This document shows, piece after piece, positions 8,742 to 17,974 of a stretch of 54,642 nt of DNA. A program made the translations under genes and the position numbers. The first letter of the stretch is position 1, and every line of letters begins with the position of its first letter. A model generated the notes under the pieces. That model searched no databases, was not told the DNA's origin, and saw only the letters and a list, made by a program, of their open reading frames with translations. Source of the DNA: Bacteroidales bacterium (GTDB lineage Bacteria > Bacteroidota > Bacteroidia > Bacteroidales > P3); assembly GCA_031262295.1 (NCBI GenBank), contig JAISIA010000086.1:1-54642 (forward strand), given 5' to 3'.

Positions 8742-9437
8742 TTATCCTTCCAAATTGAATATTACTGGTAATTGGAATTGCTGACGAACAGCTTTTCCTC
8801 TTTGTTTTGCAGGAGTCCATTTTGGCATAAGTTTTACAGCTCTCAAAGCCTCAGCTCCGCAACCACCACCAATATCTCTAAGAATTTTAAAATTGGTTAA
8901 AGTTCCATCCACTTCAACAATAAAGCCTATGAATACTGTCCCCTTAGTTCCAGTTTCCCTTGCTTGTTGAGGATACTTTACTGTCTTTCTCATAAATTCT
9001 TGTCTTTTTTCTTCTCCTCCAGGAAAAGATGCATCCTGTTCCACAACCATGAATACCTTAGCCTCAGGTTGAACTTCTTCTTCTTCAGCTTCTATATTTA
9101 ATGCAGAAAGATCAACAGTTACGTTACCTTTATTTTCAAAACTTGATACGTTAAACTCATTATCAATTGCTCTATTATCATCCACAATTTCAAATTCTGT
9201 GGTTTCCAATTGTGGAGCTTCATCTGGTGGGGGAGGAGGTGCTTCTTCTTGTGTTGCAATCACTGTTTCTTCAACTTCAGCTACTGCTTGACGTTCAAAT
9301 TTCACCTCATTATCGTTTCCATAGCTTTTCCATTCAAAGGCAAGAATAACTATTAATAATGCAAAAACAAGACCTATTTCTAAGAACAAGCCTTTTTTTG
9401 ATTCTAAATCTGCTTTTGGTGTTTTTTTTGTTTCCAT
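8742..9437 (-). CDS. tonB: Energy transducer TonB
   Basis: Inner-membrane-anchored periplasmic protein that passes proton-motive force to TonB-dependent outer-membrane receptors. One transmembrane segment lies at about 17-36. A Pro/Glu-rich spacer includes APPPPPDEAP (about 66-75). The C-terminal TonB domain (about 130-231) has FPGGEEKRQEF, YPQQARETGTKGTVFIGFIV and the terminal PVIFNLEG. Length 231 aa. No exbB/exbD neighbour is seen. A consensus promoter (9469-9500) and a terminator make it a monocistronic unit. The receptor at 17.9 kb could be a client. Confidence 0.95.
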   Translation of the reverse strand: METKKTPKADLESKKGLFLEIGLVFALLIVILAFEWKSYGNDNEVKFERQAVAEVEETVIATQEEAPPPPPDEAPQLETTEFEIVDDNRAIDNEFNVSSFENKGNVTVDLSALNIEAEEEEVQPEAKVFMVVEQDASFPGGEEKRQEFMRKTVKYPQQARETGTKGTVFIGFIVEVDGTLTNFKILRDIGGGCGAEALRAVKLMPKWTPAKQRGKAVRQQFQLPVIFNLEG

Positions 9438-9468
9438 TTCTCTTAACTTTTATAAGTTTTTCAGGTGG

Positions 9469-9500
9469 CTAAATTACTGCATTTACGTAATATTGACAAA
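9469..9500 (-). promoter_or_regulatory. Promoter of tonB
   Basis: TTTG (9500-9497), a 20-nt spacer and TAATTTAG (9476-9469) on the minus strand. Near-consensus, 31 bases before the ATG. Confidence 0.6.
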
Positions 9501-9646
9501 CTTTTTATATATTTTTTTTCATTTTACTTGTTAATATTCTTATTAAAGAATCTCAATTCTAACGTTATAAACCCATTAATTATTGTTCATTTTTATTTAA
9601 AAGTTTTTTCCTTTTTTGTAAATAATTAAGACATTTTCCCATCTTT

Positions 9647-11320
9647 TTAATATTGAAAAGAAGATCCTCCAAGAAATTCTCTTAATATAGATGTTGGAGG
9701 AATGAATTTTGGATCAATAGTTGTGAAATTATCCAAAAAAGCCAAAAGACGCTTAGCCTCACTATAGCTTTCAGTGTTTTGCCCAACCTCTCTAAGGAGT
9801 GAGCTTGCCAAAGGCTTTAATGCCCCAATTTCATATAGGAGTGAGGAATTGAAAATCTCATCAGCCTCCTCTTGAAAAGGGAATATGTTTTTCTCTTCTC
9901 CTTCTCTAACACTATTCCATCTTGATAATGTGTCTTGGGCAGAATACCCCCTATAATTATAATCCCTAACTATTCTTCTTATAAGCCTATTATCGCTACT
10001 GCTTATTAGGTTGTGATTATCTATTGAGAGCTGTATTAATGCCGAAACAAAGACCTTATACACTCTTTCTTTTGGAATGCTATTGGTCAATTTAGGATTT
10101 AATCCATGTATTCCTTCAATTATAAGTATGGAATTGTCCTTTGCAATAGTTGGTTTAGAGGAAAACTCTTTTACTCCCTTAATAAAATTATAGTGAGGTA
10201 GGAAAACATCCTTACCATTTAATAGGTCATTCATCTGAGAGTTGAATAAATCCAAATCAATAGCGTTTATGCTTTCAAAATCGTAGCTTCCATTTTCATC
10301 CTTTGGAGAATGTTCCCTATCCAAAAAATAATCATCCAATGATAATTCAATAACATCTTTTCCTAAAACCGATAATTGGGTTGATAATCTCCTACAAGAG
10401 GTTGTCTTTCCCGAAGAAGAGGGACCTGCAAGAAGAACAATTTTTATATTACCTTTTTTATTCTGATTTATATTATCTGCAATTGTTGCATATTTCTTTT
10501 CATGTAAAGCCTCCGAAATTTGAATTAGGCTTTCTTCTCCCTTTTGTTTTAAGGCTTCATTCAACTCACAAAGATGTGGAGTGTGGAGAATTTCCACCCA
10601 ATTTTGGTATTCTTCAAATACATTGAAGAGTTTCTTTTGGTTAGGGTTGGTTTTTGGAGTGCGTCTTACATCTTTCTTATCGGGCATTATTAATAAAAAT
10701 CCCTTATCAAAAGGAATTAGGTCAAAAACTTTTAGATATGAAGTATCATAAAGCAGAGGGGAGTAGAAATAGTTTATAGTTTCTCCACAATAAGCAACAG
10801 ATGCGTAAAGCCTATTTGTCATTTTGGCTAAGTTTGCCTTAACATTTAAGTTTAATTTATTGAAAAGTTCAACAGCCTCATCAATTGGAAGAGATTTAAT
10901 ATGGAATTCTTCTGCCTTATCAATTATTTCTTGCATCTTTTCCTTTATTGTTTCAACGTAATTTTCCTTTAAATTAAGTGAATTATCGTCAATATGGGCG
11001 TAATAGCCGTTTGTCATTGAGTAGTGAAGGTGTAGTTTATCTGTTTTGTAAATTTCCTTTACTGCCTTATACAAAACAAAAATTAAACTCATAGCATAAA
11101 CTCTTCTTCCGCAAGGATGGGTTATATCAATAAACTTTATGGTTTGTGGGGTGTATATTCTGTGGTTTAAAGACTCTAATACATTATTTACAAATGCTCC
11201 TACAAAGCATTCTTTCTCCTCAATGTTTATGTATTTTCTTATTTCAATTAACTTACTTCCCAAAGGGACTAATACTTTTGAAGAAGTGTTTTGACAAATT
11301 ATCTCAACCATTTGTTCCAT
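9647..11320 (-). CDS. Nucleoside (uridine-kinase-like) kinase with N-terminal TGS/ThrRS-like region
   Basis: A 557-aa multidomain protein. Residues 1-65 resemble a TGS domain. About 66-200 resemble the threonyl-tRNA-synthetase second additional domain (HPCGRRVYAMSL at 68-79). The C-terminal half is a P-loop kinase of the uridine kinase/phosphoribulokinase superfamily: Walker A GPSSSGKTT (299-307), LDDYF, then IIEGIHGLNP. This architecture is widespread in Bacteroidota and Firmicutes and annotated as nucleoside kinase. Phosphorylation of uridine or cytidine is the likely but unproved reaction. The role of the tRNA-synthetase-like part is unknown. Confidence 0.88.
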   Translation of the reverse strand: MEQMVEIICQNTSSKVLVPLGSKLIEIRKYINIEEKECFVGAFVNNVLESLNHRIYTPQTIKFIDITHPCGRRVYAMSLIFVLYKAVKEIYKTDKLHLHYSMTNGYYAHIDDNSLNLKENYVETIKEKMQEIIDKAEEFHIKSLPIDEAVELFNKLNLNVKANLAKMTNRLYASVAYCGETINYFYSPLLYDTSYLKVFDLIPFDKGFLLIMPDKKDVRRTPKTNPNQKKLFNVFEEYQNWVEILHTPHLCELNEALKQKGEESLIQISEALHEKKYATIADNINQNKKGNIKIVLLAGPSSSGKTTSCRRLSTQLSVLGKDVIELSLDDYFLDREHSPKDENGSYDFESINAIDLDLFNSQMNDLLNGKDVFLPHYNFIKGVKEFSSKPTIAKDNSILIIEGIHGLNPKLTNSIPKERVYKVFVSALIQLSIDNHNLISSSDNRLIRRIVRDYNYRGYSAQDTLSRWNSVREGEEKNIFPFQEEADEIFNSSLLYEIGALKPLASSLLREVGQNTESYSEAKRLLAFLDNFTTIDPKFIPPTSILREFLGGSSFQY

Positions 11321-11432
11321 ATTTGTTTTTATTTATTTGTTTATTGATTATATATATGAATAAGAAGAAAGTCTTCTTTTTGCTTTCTTTTCTTTGTTCT
11401 TTCTTTAATAGGATAATGATATTTTATTGTTA

Positions 11433-12104
11433 TTATTTTATTCTTTGAATTATTTTTTCTGATGACAATTCTCTAAAAGCATCCTTTCCTGCTTTTGAAT
11501 AATTTGGATTCTTTGAAAGTTTTTCTGAAAGGGAAAGGCACTTCAAATGGAGGAAAAGACTTCTTTTACCCATTTGTCTTAAAGCCCAAGAAATGGCTTT
11601 CCAAACATAAGTTCTTTCATCAAAAACATATTCTTCTATTAGTGGAAAATATTTTAAAAAGTCTTCATCCTTTATATCCTTTCTTCCTATTGCCAAGCCT
11701 GCAATTAAGGCAAAAGGAGTTCGGCGAACAAATTCCTTATCGCTTTTTACATATTCAAAAATCTTTTCTTCATAATATGGAGTATATCTATAAAGATTGT
11801 AACAAGCAGCATCGCATATTGCCCAAGAGAGAAAACAATTTGTCCAAGCATCCATTTGTTTTGGAGTAAATTTTTCTTTTTCTGCAATAAGAGTTGCTAA
11901 AACCCTTGCCTCATAATAGCCACTTTCCCATAATTCTTCTGCAAGAGAGTTATCTTTTTTAAGATTTTTGGCAATTTTTCTAATCTCTGGTATTTTTATA
12001 CCAAGACTTTTCTCATTGGTTATACCAAAATATATGTTCTTTTCAATGATTTGTTCATCCCCAATTTCTTTTAGGTGATTAACTATTTTTAATGCCTTAT
12101 CCAA
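11433..12104 (-). CDS. AlkD-like DNA alkylation repair protein
   Basis: A 223-aa all-helical HEAT-like protein of the DNA alkylation repair family, whose characterised members excise N3- and N7-alkylpurines. Typical features are GIKIPEIRKIAK (about 35-46), the aromatic-rich LWESGYYEARVLA, and the WAICDAACYNL and FVRRTPFALIAGLA helices, with YVWKAISWALRQMGKR near the C-terminus. It lies 10 bp upstream of nothing it clearly pairs with: the EEP gene ends only 10 bp before its ATG, so the two may be cotranscribed. Substrate not predictable. Confidence 0.87.
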   Translation of the reverse strand: MDKALKIVNHLKEIGDEQIIEKNIYFGITNEKSLGIKIPEIRKIAKNLKKDNSLAEELWESGYYEARVLATLIAEKEKFTPKQMDAWTNCFLSWAICDAACYNLYRYTPYYEEKIFEYVKSDKEFVRRTPFALIAGLAIGRKDIKDEDFLKYFPLIEEYVFDERTYVWKAISWALRQMGKRSLFLHLKCLSLSEKLSKNPNYSKAGKDAFRELSSEKIIQRIK

Positions 12105-12114
12105 AATCTTTATT

Positions 12115-13125
12115 TTATTTCTTTGTTGTTACAATACGAAAAAATACAGGCAAGTGATCACTAACTCCTCCTTGATAACGCATACCTTTATAGGTACTAA
12201 AAGGAATTGTTATATTGTTTTTTGGGTTTTGTTCAATAAGATAGTTTGGCGTAAAGATGTGAGAGGAGGTTGTAAGGGTGTCTATTTTTTGCAAAACTTC
12301 ATTTGAAACCAATACTTGGTCAAAATTTAGAACCTCTCCTAAGTAAGCATACGACCCTCTTTTGCCTTTGTCATTTCTCATCAAATTATTCAATAGTGGA
12401 ACATAGTTTCCATACTTAGCAGTTTTGAATCCTTCAACCACACTCTTATCCCAAGGGTTGTCATTAAAGTCTCCCATAACTATAATATTTCTTTCACCAC
12501 TATTATATATTTCTTTTGCCTTCTTATATACCAATTCAAATATGGATTTTCTCAATCCCTTATTCTTATTATTATTTCTGCGAGAAGGGGCGTGAATAAT
12601 AAATATGTGAAGATTAATTTTGTCCAAAATGCCATTTACATATAGGACATCCCTTGTTGGTTCGTCAATAACCAAATTGCTATCCACCGAAATGCTTTGA
12701 TGTTTTATTACTTTAAATCTATCTTCCCTATAAATCATTGCAACATCTATTCCTCTTATATCTTTGGAATCGTAGTGTATGTACTTATATTTTCCTTTTC
12801 TTAGAGGGGAATCGTAGCACAAGGCTTCCAAAACCTGATTGTTTTCAATCTCACACAAGCCTATAATTGCAGGAAGATTTCCCTTAGAGAGGTCTATGTA
12901 TGTCTTTGCAATAAGATCTTTCTTCAAATTGAAGCGTTCCATTGTCCAATGACGAGGAGCCTCTGGCGTAAAGTTGTCATCATTTGTCAAAGGGTCGTTG
13001 GTAGGATAAAAAAAGTTTTCACAATTGTGGAAAACAATCGTTTCAACTTGTGATTTTAGTATTTGAGGTAGCATCATAAACAATAATATAATATAACACT
13101 TAGTTAGTGTAACACCACTCTTCAT
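12115..13125 (-). CDS. Exported endonuclease/exonuclease/phosphatase-family protein
   Basis: EEP-superfamily metal-dependent hydrolase, 336 aa from the chosen start. The signature motifs FHNCENFF, a GLCEIENN-like Glu motif, MGDFNDNPWD and the terminal SDHLPVFF are all present. The open frame extends to 13179, but that extension overlaps an inverted repeat (13143-13190). The ATG at 13125 gives a clean signal peptide (MKSGVTLTKCYIILLFMMLP, ending SQ). Exported Bacteroidota members are poorly characterised. Nuclease versus lipid or sugar phosphatase cannot be decided. Confidence 0.85.
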   Translation of the reverse strand: MKSGVTLTKCYIILLFMMLPQILKSQVETIVFHNCENFFYPTNDPLTNDDNFTPEAPRHWTMERFNLKKDLIAKTYIDLSKGNLPAIIGLCEIENNQVLEALCYDSPLRKGKYKYIHYDSKDIRGIDVAMIYREDRFKVIKHQSISVDSNLVIDEPTRDVLYVNGILDKINLHIFIIHAPSRRNNNKNKGLRKSIFELVYKKAKEIYNSGERNIIVMGDFNDNPWDKSVVEGFKTAKYGNYVPLLNNLMRNDKGKRGSYAYLGEVLNFDQVLVSNEVLQKIDTLTTSSHIFTPNYLIEQNPKNNITIPFSTYKGMRYQGGVSDHLPVFFRIVTTKK

Positions 13126-13142
13126 AGAAAATGAGAATTTAT

Positions 13143-13190
13143 TTATTAAGGTAGTATTGTTTTCTTTTTTTTTCAACACTACCTTAATAA
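13143..13190 (-). terminator. 13-bp perfect inverted repeat between gcvT and the EEP gene
   Basis: Arms TTATTAAGGTAGT and ACTACCTTAATAA are separated by 22 nt. It lies just downstream of gcvT (minus strand) and upstream of the EEP start. It probably ends or attenuates gcvT transcription, although a clear T-tract after the stem is missing. Confidence 0.5.
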
Positions 13191-13202
13191 TTAGAAATAT
13201 TA

Positions 13203-14306
13203 TTATGCTTTGTAAAAAGGCATTTTTACAACAATTGCTTTTAGAAGTTTATCTCTTACCTTAATATATATAGGAGTGTCCTTCTTACTATAAGCAGTTT
13301 TAACATGTGCTGTTCCTATTGCTTTGTTTAATGAAGGAGATTGTGTTCCTGAACAAACCTTACCTATAACATTTCCTTGTTCATCGCAAACTTCATAGCC
13401 TTGACGAGGAATCCCTTTATCTATTAGTTCAAACCCAACTAACTTTTTGGTGACGCCCTCTGCTTTTTGTTTTTCCAAACGCTCTCTATCTATAAAGTTA
13501 TTGCCATCTTCAAACTTTGTAAGCCAATTAAGTCCTGCTTCAATTGAAGATGTTTCATCGTCAATTTCGTGTCCATATAAACAAAAGCCCATTTCCAAAC
13601 GCAAAGTATCTCTACATCCTAAACCAGCAGGAAGAATACCAAATTCTTCTCCTGCTTTGAATATAGCATTCCAAATAGTTTCTGCATCCTTAGGAGAAAA
13701 ATATATTTCACATCCTCCTGCCCCTGTATAGCCTGTTGTAGATAGTAGAACATTTTCTACACCTGCTAAATTTAAAAATTGAAATGTGTAATATTCCATA
13801 TCTTCTATCTTAGTAGAAGTAAGTTTTTGCATAAGTTTTAGGGCATTTGGTCCTTGTATTGCAAGTTGTGCATAGTTGTCTGATTCATTTGTGAAATCCT
13901 TTCCTAATTCCAAGCCCATTTCAACAGCAATCTTACTCATCCAAGCCCAATCTTTTTCTATGTTAGCTGCGTTTGGAACCATAAAATACTCCTCTTCGTT
14001 TATGCGATATACTAACATATCATCAACAATCCCGCCTTTGCCATTTGGTAGTACTGTATATAGAACCTTACCATCAAAAAGGGAGTCAATATTGTTTGAA
14101 GTGCAATATTGAACAAAGTCATGTGCTTTTTTGCCTTTTGCTCTAAACTCTCCCATGTGTGAGACATCAAAAACTCCAACGTTATTTCTAACATTGTTAT
14201 GCTCTATTACCAACCCTTGATACGATATTGGCATATTGTAACCTGCAAATTCTGCCATTTTAGCACCTAATTCTATGTGCTTATTTGTAAATGGTGTATT
14301 TTTCAT
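13203..14306 (-). CDS. gcvT: Glycine cleavage system T protein (aminomethyltransferase)
   Basis: Transfers the methylene group from H-protein-bound aminomethyl-lipoate to tetrahydrofolate, releasing ammonia. Characteristic segments: FAGYNMPISYQG, VGVFDVSHMGEF, TTGYTGAGGCEIY and the late GLGCRDTLRLEMGFCLYGHEID. The open frame continues to 14369, but those codons cover a TATTTTTG promoter box (about 14367-14374). The ATG at 14306 gives 367 aa, the usual length. FolD in this window uses the same folate pool. Confidence 0.95.
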   Translation of the reverse strand: MKNTPFTNKHIELGAKMAEFAGYNMPISYQGLVIEHNNVRNNVGVFDVSHMGEFRAKGKKAHDFVQYCTSNNIDSLFDGKVLYTVLPNGKGGIVDDMLVYRINEEEYFMVPNAANIEKDWAWMSKIAVEMGLELGKDFTNESDNYAQLAIQGPNALKLMQKLTSTKIEDMEYYTFQFLNLAGVENVLLSTTGYTGAGGCEIYFSPKDAETIWNAIFKAGEEFGILPAGLGCRDTLRLEMGFCLYGHEIDDETSSIEAGLNWLTKFEDGNNFIDRERLEKQKAEGVTKKLVGFELIDKGIPRQGYEVCDEQGNVIGKVCSGTQSPSLNKAIGTAHVKTAYSKKDTPIYIKVRDKLLKAIVVKMPFYKA

Positions 14307-14389
14307 CTTTATAAAATTTGTATTTTGTTTATTGTTTAAATAAATTATATTAATAATAATAGATTGCAAAAATATGCAAAATGAATTTG

Positions 14390-15136
14390 TTATTCAAATT
14401 TTTTTGCTTCTAAATTTTCTCCCTCCCAAACAAAATAGCCATTAGAAGTTATCCAATCGCTTAATACATATAGTTTGCTTTGATATGGAAGAGACCATAC
14501 TTTTTCTAAATGTCTATGACCAAAAATAAAATAATCTACTTTATGATTTTTCAGATAAGATATGCAAAATTGATATTGTTGTTCTCCTTCTTGGTAGTCA
14601 AAATTTTCTTCTCTTAGATGAGATTGTCTTGATATTTTTGACCAATAAACTCCCAGTGCCATAGCCCAGCGAGGATGCAAAGCAGAAAAAAGAAAACGCA
14701 GAAATTTATTTCCAAATAGTCTTTGCATAAGACGATATTTCCAATCTTTCTTATTTAATCCGTCTCCGTGATGAATAAAGAAAATTTTTCCATCTATATC
14801 TATTGTTAAAGGAGCTTTATGAACAATAAGCCCAATTTCTTTTTGGAAATAGTTTTTCAACCATTGATCATGATTTCCGCAGAAAAAATGTATCTCAACC
14901 CCTCTATCAACCATCATTGCTAAGGTTCCTAAAAGCCTTACATAATATTTAGGAACTACATACTTATATTCGTACCAAAAATCAAATATATCTCCCAAAA
15001 GATATATTGCTTTGGCATCTTTTTCTGCAAAAAGGAGGAAATTAACCAACTTTTTCTCCCTTTCCAAAGAGGTTTTATGGTCGGGGAAGCCTAAATGAGT
15101 GTCCGAAATAAAGTAGTATTTATTTTTCCTCACCAA
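14390..15136 (-). CDS. lpxH: UDP-2,3-diacylglucosamine diphosphatase LpxH
   Basis: Calcineurin-like metallophosphoesterase that cleaves UDP-2,3-diacylglucosamine to lipid X in lipid A synthesis. Metal ligands are visible in order: DTHLG (12-16), GDIFDFW (48-54), CGNHDQW (about 85-91), HHGDG (about 118-122) and FGHRHLE (about 204-210). Length 248 aa. Its start overlaps the end of the upstream lipoprotein gene by 17 bp, so translation is probably coupled. LpxH is a more likely assignment than LpxG or LpxI because of this motif set. Confidence 0.9.
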   Translation of the reverse strand: MVRKNKYYFISDTHLGFPDHKTSLEREKKLVNFLLFAEKDAKAIYLLGDIFDFWYEYKYVVPKYYVRLLGTLAMMVDRGVEIHFFCGNHDQWLKNYFQKEIGLIVHKAPLTIDIDGKIFFIHHGDGLNKKDWKYRLMQRLFGNKFLRFLFSALHPRWAMALGVYWSKISRQSHLREENFDYQEGEQQYQFCISYLKNHKVDYFIFGHRHLEKVWSLPYQSKLYVLSDWITSNGYFVWEGENLEAKKFE

Positions 15137-15902
15137 TATTTAGATAGCTATTTATACTATTAGTTGTGTCTTCTATCTCTTTATACTTGTCAGCATTTAA
15201 AATGAAGTTTTTTAACTCTTCAACATTCTTATTATCCTTAAAGGTATTGTCCAAACTCTTATATACAGAGGTATATATTTGGTGATCGTCCTTAGGATTG
15301 AATAGTAAGTGTCCGTCAAATATTGTATATAATGCAACCAAACAAGATAAGCTACCTTGATTTTGGTCTAAAAAGGTTTTGATTATTCCTTTTTGTTGCA
15401 TTTCAATTTCATTATATTGTTCTTCTATTTGAGCTGCTCTTTCCTTATATAAAGGAGAGGATAGGGTATTGCGTAAAGAAAGAGATAATCCTACTAATAT
15501 TTTATTTGTAGGGTCTAATTCAGTTTTTAGTTTCTTTAATAAAACACTTTCCTTTGAGTTTTGAATTTCATAGGATGAAGACAAATTCTTATAAGAAGCG
15601 TTTAATATTATGTTTTCTCTTCTTTTAGGAATAAGTATTATCCTATCATCTGGATTGGAATATAGAATAAATATTAATCTATCCTTACTAAGTTTCTTTG
15701 TAAAAGAAAACCTACCATCCTTATCGCATCTTATGGTGTCTGTTGGTGTGAATTGCTTCATTGGAGCAAAATCTGCCAAATACAAAATTGCATCTTGACC
15801 ATACTCTAACTTACCTGTCACCTTAAATTCATCTTTTCCCACTCCGCTACATGCTGAAATTATAGCAATAATTGCAAGAGTAATAATAGTTATTTTTTTC
15901 AT
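15120..15902 (-). CDS. DUF4369-type lipoprotein
   Basis: A 260-aa lipoprotein with lipobox IISAC (Cys18). The N-terminal part (about 26-120) looks like DUF4369, the beta-rich domain usually found before thioredoxin-like domains in Bacteroidota (VTGKLEYGQDAILYL..., DTIRCDKDGRFSF). No CxxC thioredoxin domain follows. The C-terminal half is helical. It overlaps lpxH by 17 bp and lies 15 bp downstream of aroC. Function unknown. Probably periplasmic or outer-membrane anchored. Confidence 0.8.
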   Translation of the reverse strand: MKKITIITLAIIAIISACSGVGKDEFKVTGKLEYGQDAILYLADFAPMKQFTPTDTIRCDKDGRFSFTKKLSKDRLIFILYSNPDDRIILIPKRRENIILNASYKNLSSSYEIQNSKESVLLKKLKTELDPTNKILVGLSLSLRNTLSSPLYKERAAQIEEQYNEIEMQQKGIIKTFLDQNQGSLSCLVALYTIFDGHLLFNPKDDHQIYTSVYKSLDNTFKDNKNVEELKNFILNADKYKEIEDTTNSINSYLNIGEEK

Positions 15903-15916
15903 TAATCTTATTTTTT

Positions 15917-16927
15917 TTAACGTTTATAATTCTTATTTCTTAAATAATGGTCTGCCAAAACTAAGGCAGCCATTGACTCAACGATTACAGGCATCCTTAA
16001 AATGGGACATCTATCATATCGTCCTTTGTTTTCTAACTCCACAATATTATTATTTGTGTCTATATATGGGAGTTTTCTATATATAGAACAAAGAGGATGA
16101 AATCCAACTTTAAAAAATATTTCTCCTCCATTTGATATTCCTCCAACAATACCCGAAGAATGATTGGTTTTTGTTGAATAATCCTCATTCCAATAATCAA
16201 TAAATTGACTACCATAAGCCTCGCATCCCAAGAATCCTTCTCCCAATTCAAAGGCTTTTGCAAGCGGAATGCTCATTACTGCCTTTGCCAAATCGCAACT
16301 TAGTTTATCAAAAACAGGTTCTCCCAATCCAATAGGCACTCCACTTATTGTGCAACTAATAACTCCTCCTAATGAATCTCCTTCTTTATTTATTTTTTCA
16401 AAAGCCTCTTCTATCTTATCTCTTTCTTCATTAAAATCCCACCTTCCTATCTTTTCAATTTTGGAACTTATCCTAATTTGGGTCTCTTTATTCAAAAGAA
16501 TCCTTGCAATGCTACCTCCAATAACTCTTGTTAAGGTTTCCCTTGCAGAAGCACGTCCTCCACCGCTTTTAGAATTTATTCCATACTTTGAATAAAAAAC
16601 ATAATCTGCATGGGAAGGGCGAAAGAATTTATTTAAATTGGGATAGTCATCCTTAATTACATTATTGTTTTTTACAATAAAACATATTGGAGACCCCAAA
16701 GTTAAACCCTCTTCAATGCCTGAAATAAATTCAACTTTATCTTCTTCCTTCCTTGCAGTAGTTATTCCTTCTGTTTTAGGCTTTCTTCTTTCTACTTGCT
16801 CAAAAATAAAATTTTCGTCTATAAATATATTTGAAGGGCAGCCATCAATAACACCTCCAATAAAAGGAGAGTGAGACTCGCCAAATGTTGTTAAACAAAA
16901 AGATTTCCCAATACTATTTCCGCTCAT
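15917..16927 (-). CDS. aroC: Chorismate synthase
   Basis: Converts EPSP to chorismate with reduced FMN, the last shikimate step. Seen: GESHSPFIGGVIDGCP near the N-terminus, the RASARETLTRVIGGSIAR helix and the GGISNGGEIFFKVGFHP segment. At 336 aa it is slightly shorter than the common 350-360. The start ATG at 16927 directly precedes GNSIGKSFCLTTFGESH. It heads an aroC-lipoprotein-lpxH gene run. A TATATTTG box lies about 30 bases upstream. Confidence 0.96.
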   Translation of the reverse strand: MSGNSIGKSFCLTTFGESHSPFIGGVIDGCPSNIFIDENFIFEQVERRKPKTEGITTARKEEDKVEFISGIEEGLTLGSPICFIVKNNNVIKDDYPNLNKFFRPSHADYVFYSKYGINSKSGGGRASARETLTRVIGGSIARILLNKETQIRISSKIEKIGRWDFNEERDKIEEAFEKINKEGDSLGGVISCTISGVPIGLGEPVFDKLSCDLAKAVMSIPLAKAFELGEGFLGCEAYGSQFIDYWNEDYSTKTNHSSGIVGGISNGGEIFFKVGFHPLCSIYRKLPYIDTNNNIVELENKGRYDRCPILRMPVIVESMAALVLADHYLRNKNYKR

Positions 16928-16984
16928 ACTTTAAGCAACCTTCTTCAATTCAAATATAGTTTATATTCAAAAAAGTTTTGCAAA

Positions 16985-17030
16985 AATATAAATAATAATT
17001 GATATAATATAAATAATAATTGATATTAAG
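16985..17030. repeat. Two-copy 21-bp AT repeat upstream of aroC
   Basis: The segment TATAAATAATAATTGATA occurs twice with a period of 21. Function not evident. Confidence 0.6.
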
Positions 17031-17159
17031 TGAGTTTTATTAAAAAAATATGATTTTAAATTTAAGTTATAATTTTTAATTTTTTTTTAAAATCATCTCA
17101 ATCCTTTATTATACCTACTACTTCTTATGATTTTATAAATAAATATCACAAATTAGCAT

Positions 17160-17685
17160 TTTTTTTAACATAGTTTATGCGTTTTTTAGCCAAATTTTAA
17201 CATAATTTTATCAAAAAAAGCCAATATTTTAACATTTTTCAACCCTTTATTAAAAATATTCCCTAATTTTTAAGCAAAAATATACTAACTGCTTTTTTAG
17301 TTTTTCAAATTCTTAATTATCAATATGCTTTAACGAAATTTTAATATGATTTTTCTATGTTTTTATTATAAAAATCCAGATTCTAATTTAAGGGAAAAAA
17401 TATGAAGATTTGCTAAAATAAATCGCTGTTTTAGTTGGCTAAAACGAAGAAATAATTTGCTAAAACGAAGAAATAATTCGTTATAATAAGTTGATAATGA
17501 TATGATTGCAGTAAAGGTTATGTGGAAATATGCTTTGGGAGTATTTTCTCTGGTTTTGCCTTAGTAAGACTTTGGTCTTGCAAAGTTACAAAATTATTTT
17601 GAAAAAACAAAATGGAGAAAATGATTTTGGAGGAAAAGAATTTAACATTTGAAAGAAAAAATGTTAAATATTAAAATAAAATGAT
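17160..17685 (-). repeat. R550 intergenic repeat, copy C (diverged)
   Basis: Order of parts matches copy E: an AT-rich half with repeated TTTTAACAT motifs (17160-17390), an ATCGCTGTTTTAG core and two AAACGAAG units (17405-17475), a minus-strand promoter (TTTG 17611-17608, 19-nt spacer, TAACTTTG 17588-17581) and the TTAACATTT...AAATGTTAA palindrome (17640-17666). It is more diverged than A, D and E. Nothing else is seen in the 16.93-17.97 kb gap apart from promoters. Confidence 0.8.
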
Positions 17686-17911
17686 AAAAAATTAAATTAT
17701 ATTTTTCTTAACCTGTTCTCTTGTATGCAAATTGCTATATTATCTTATTGGTGATTTTTTTCTTTAAAAGGAGTATTTTTGTTTTTATTACTCCAAAACA
17801 TTATTTAAGAATTGAAATATGCTTTTTAGTGTGTTATAGTACGATAAACGCTATAAATTTTCTTGAAAACAAAAAATATTAATATTTATTAAGATAATTT
17901 GAATAAAGTGT

Positions 17912-17942
17912 TTTGTGTTTTACAAAAAAATATATAATTTTG
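17912..17942 (+). promoter_or_regulatory. Promoter of the outer-membrane receptor gene
   Basis: TTTG (17912-17915), a 19-nt spacer, TAATTTTG (17935-17942). An exact consensus match, lying inside the longest open frame, so the true start must be downstream. Confidence 0.75.
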
Positions 17943-17974
17943 CATACCGAAATCCTACTATCAATACATATAAA

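Noticed and set aside
11146..11869. Long + strand open frames antisense to the nucleoside kinase and AlkD-like genes
   Set aside because: They are shadows of well-supported minus-strand genes with Phe/Leu-rich, low-information translations.
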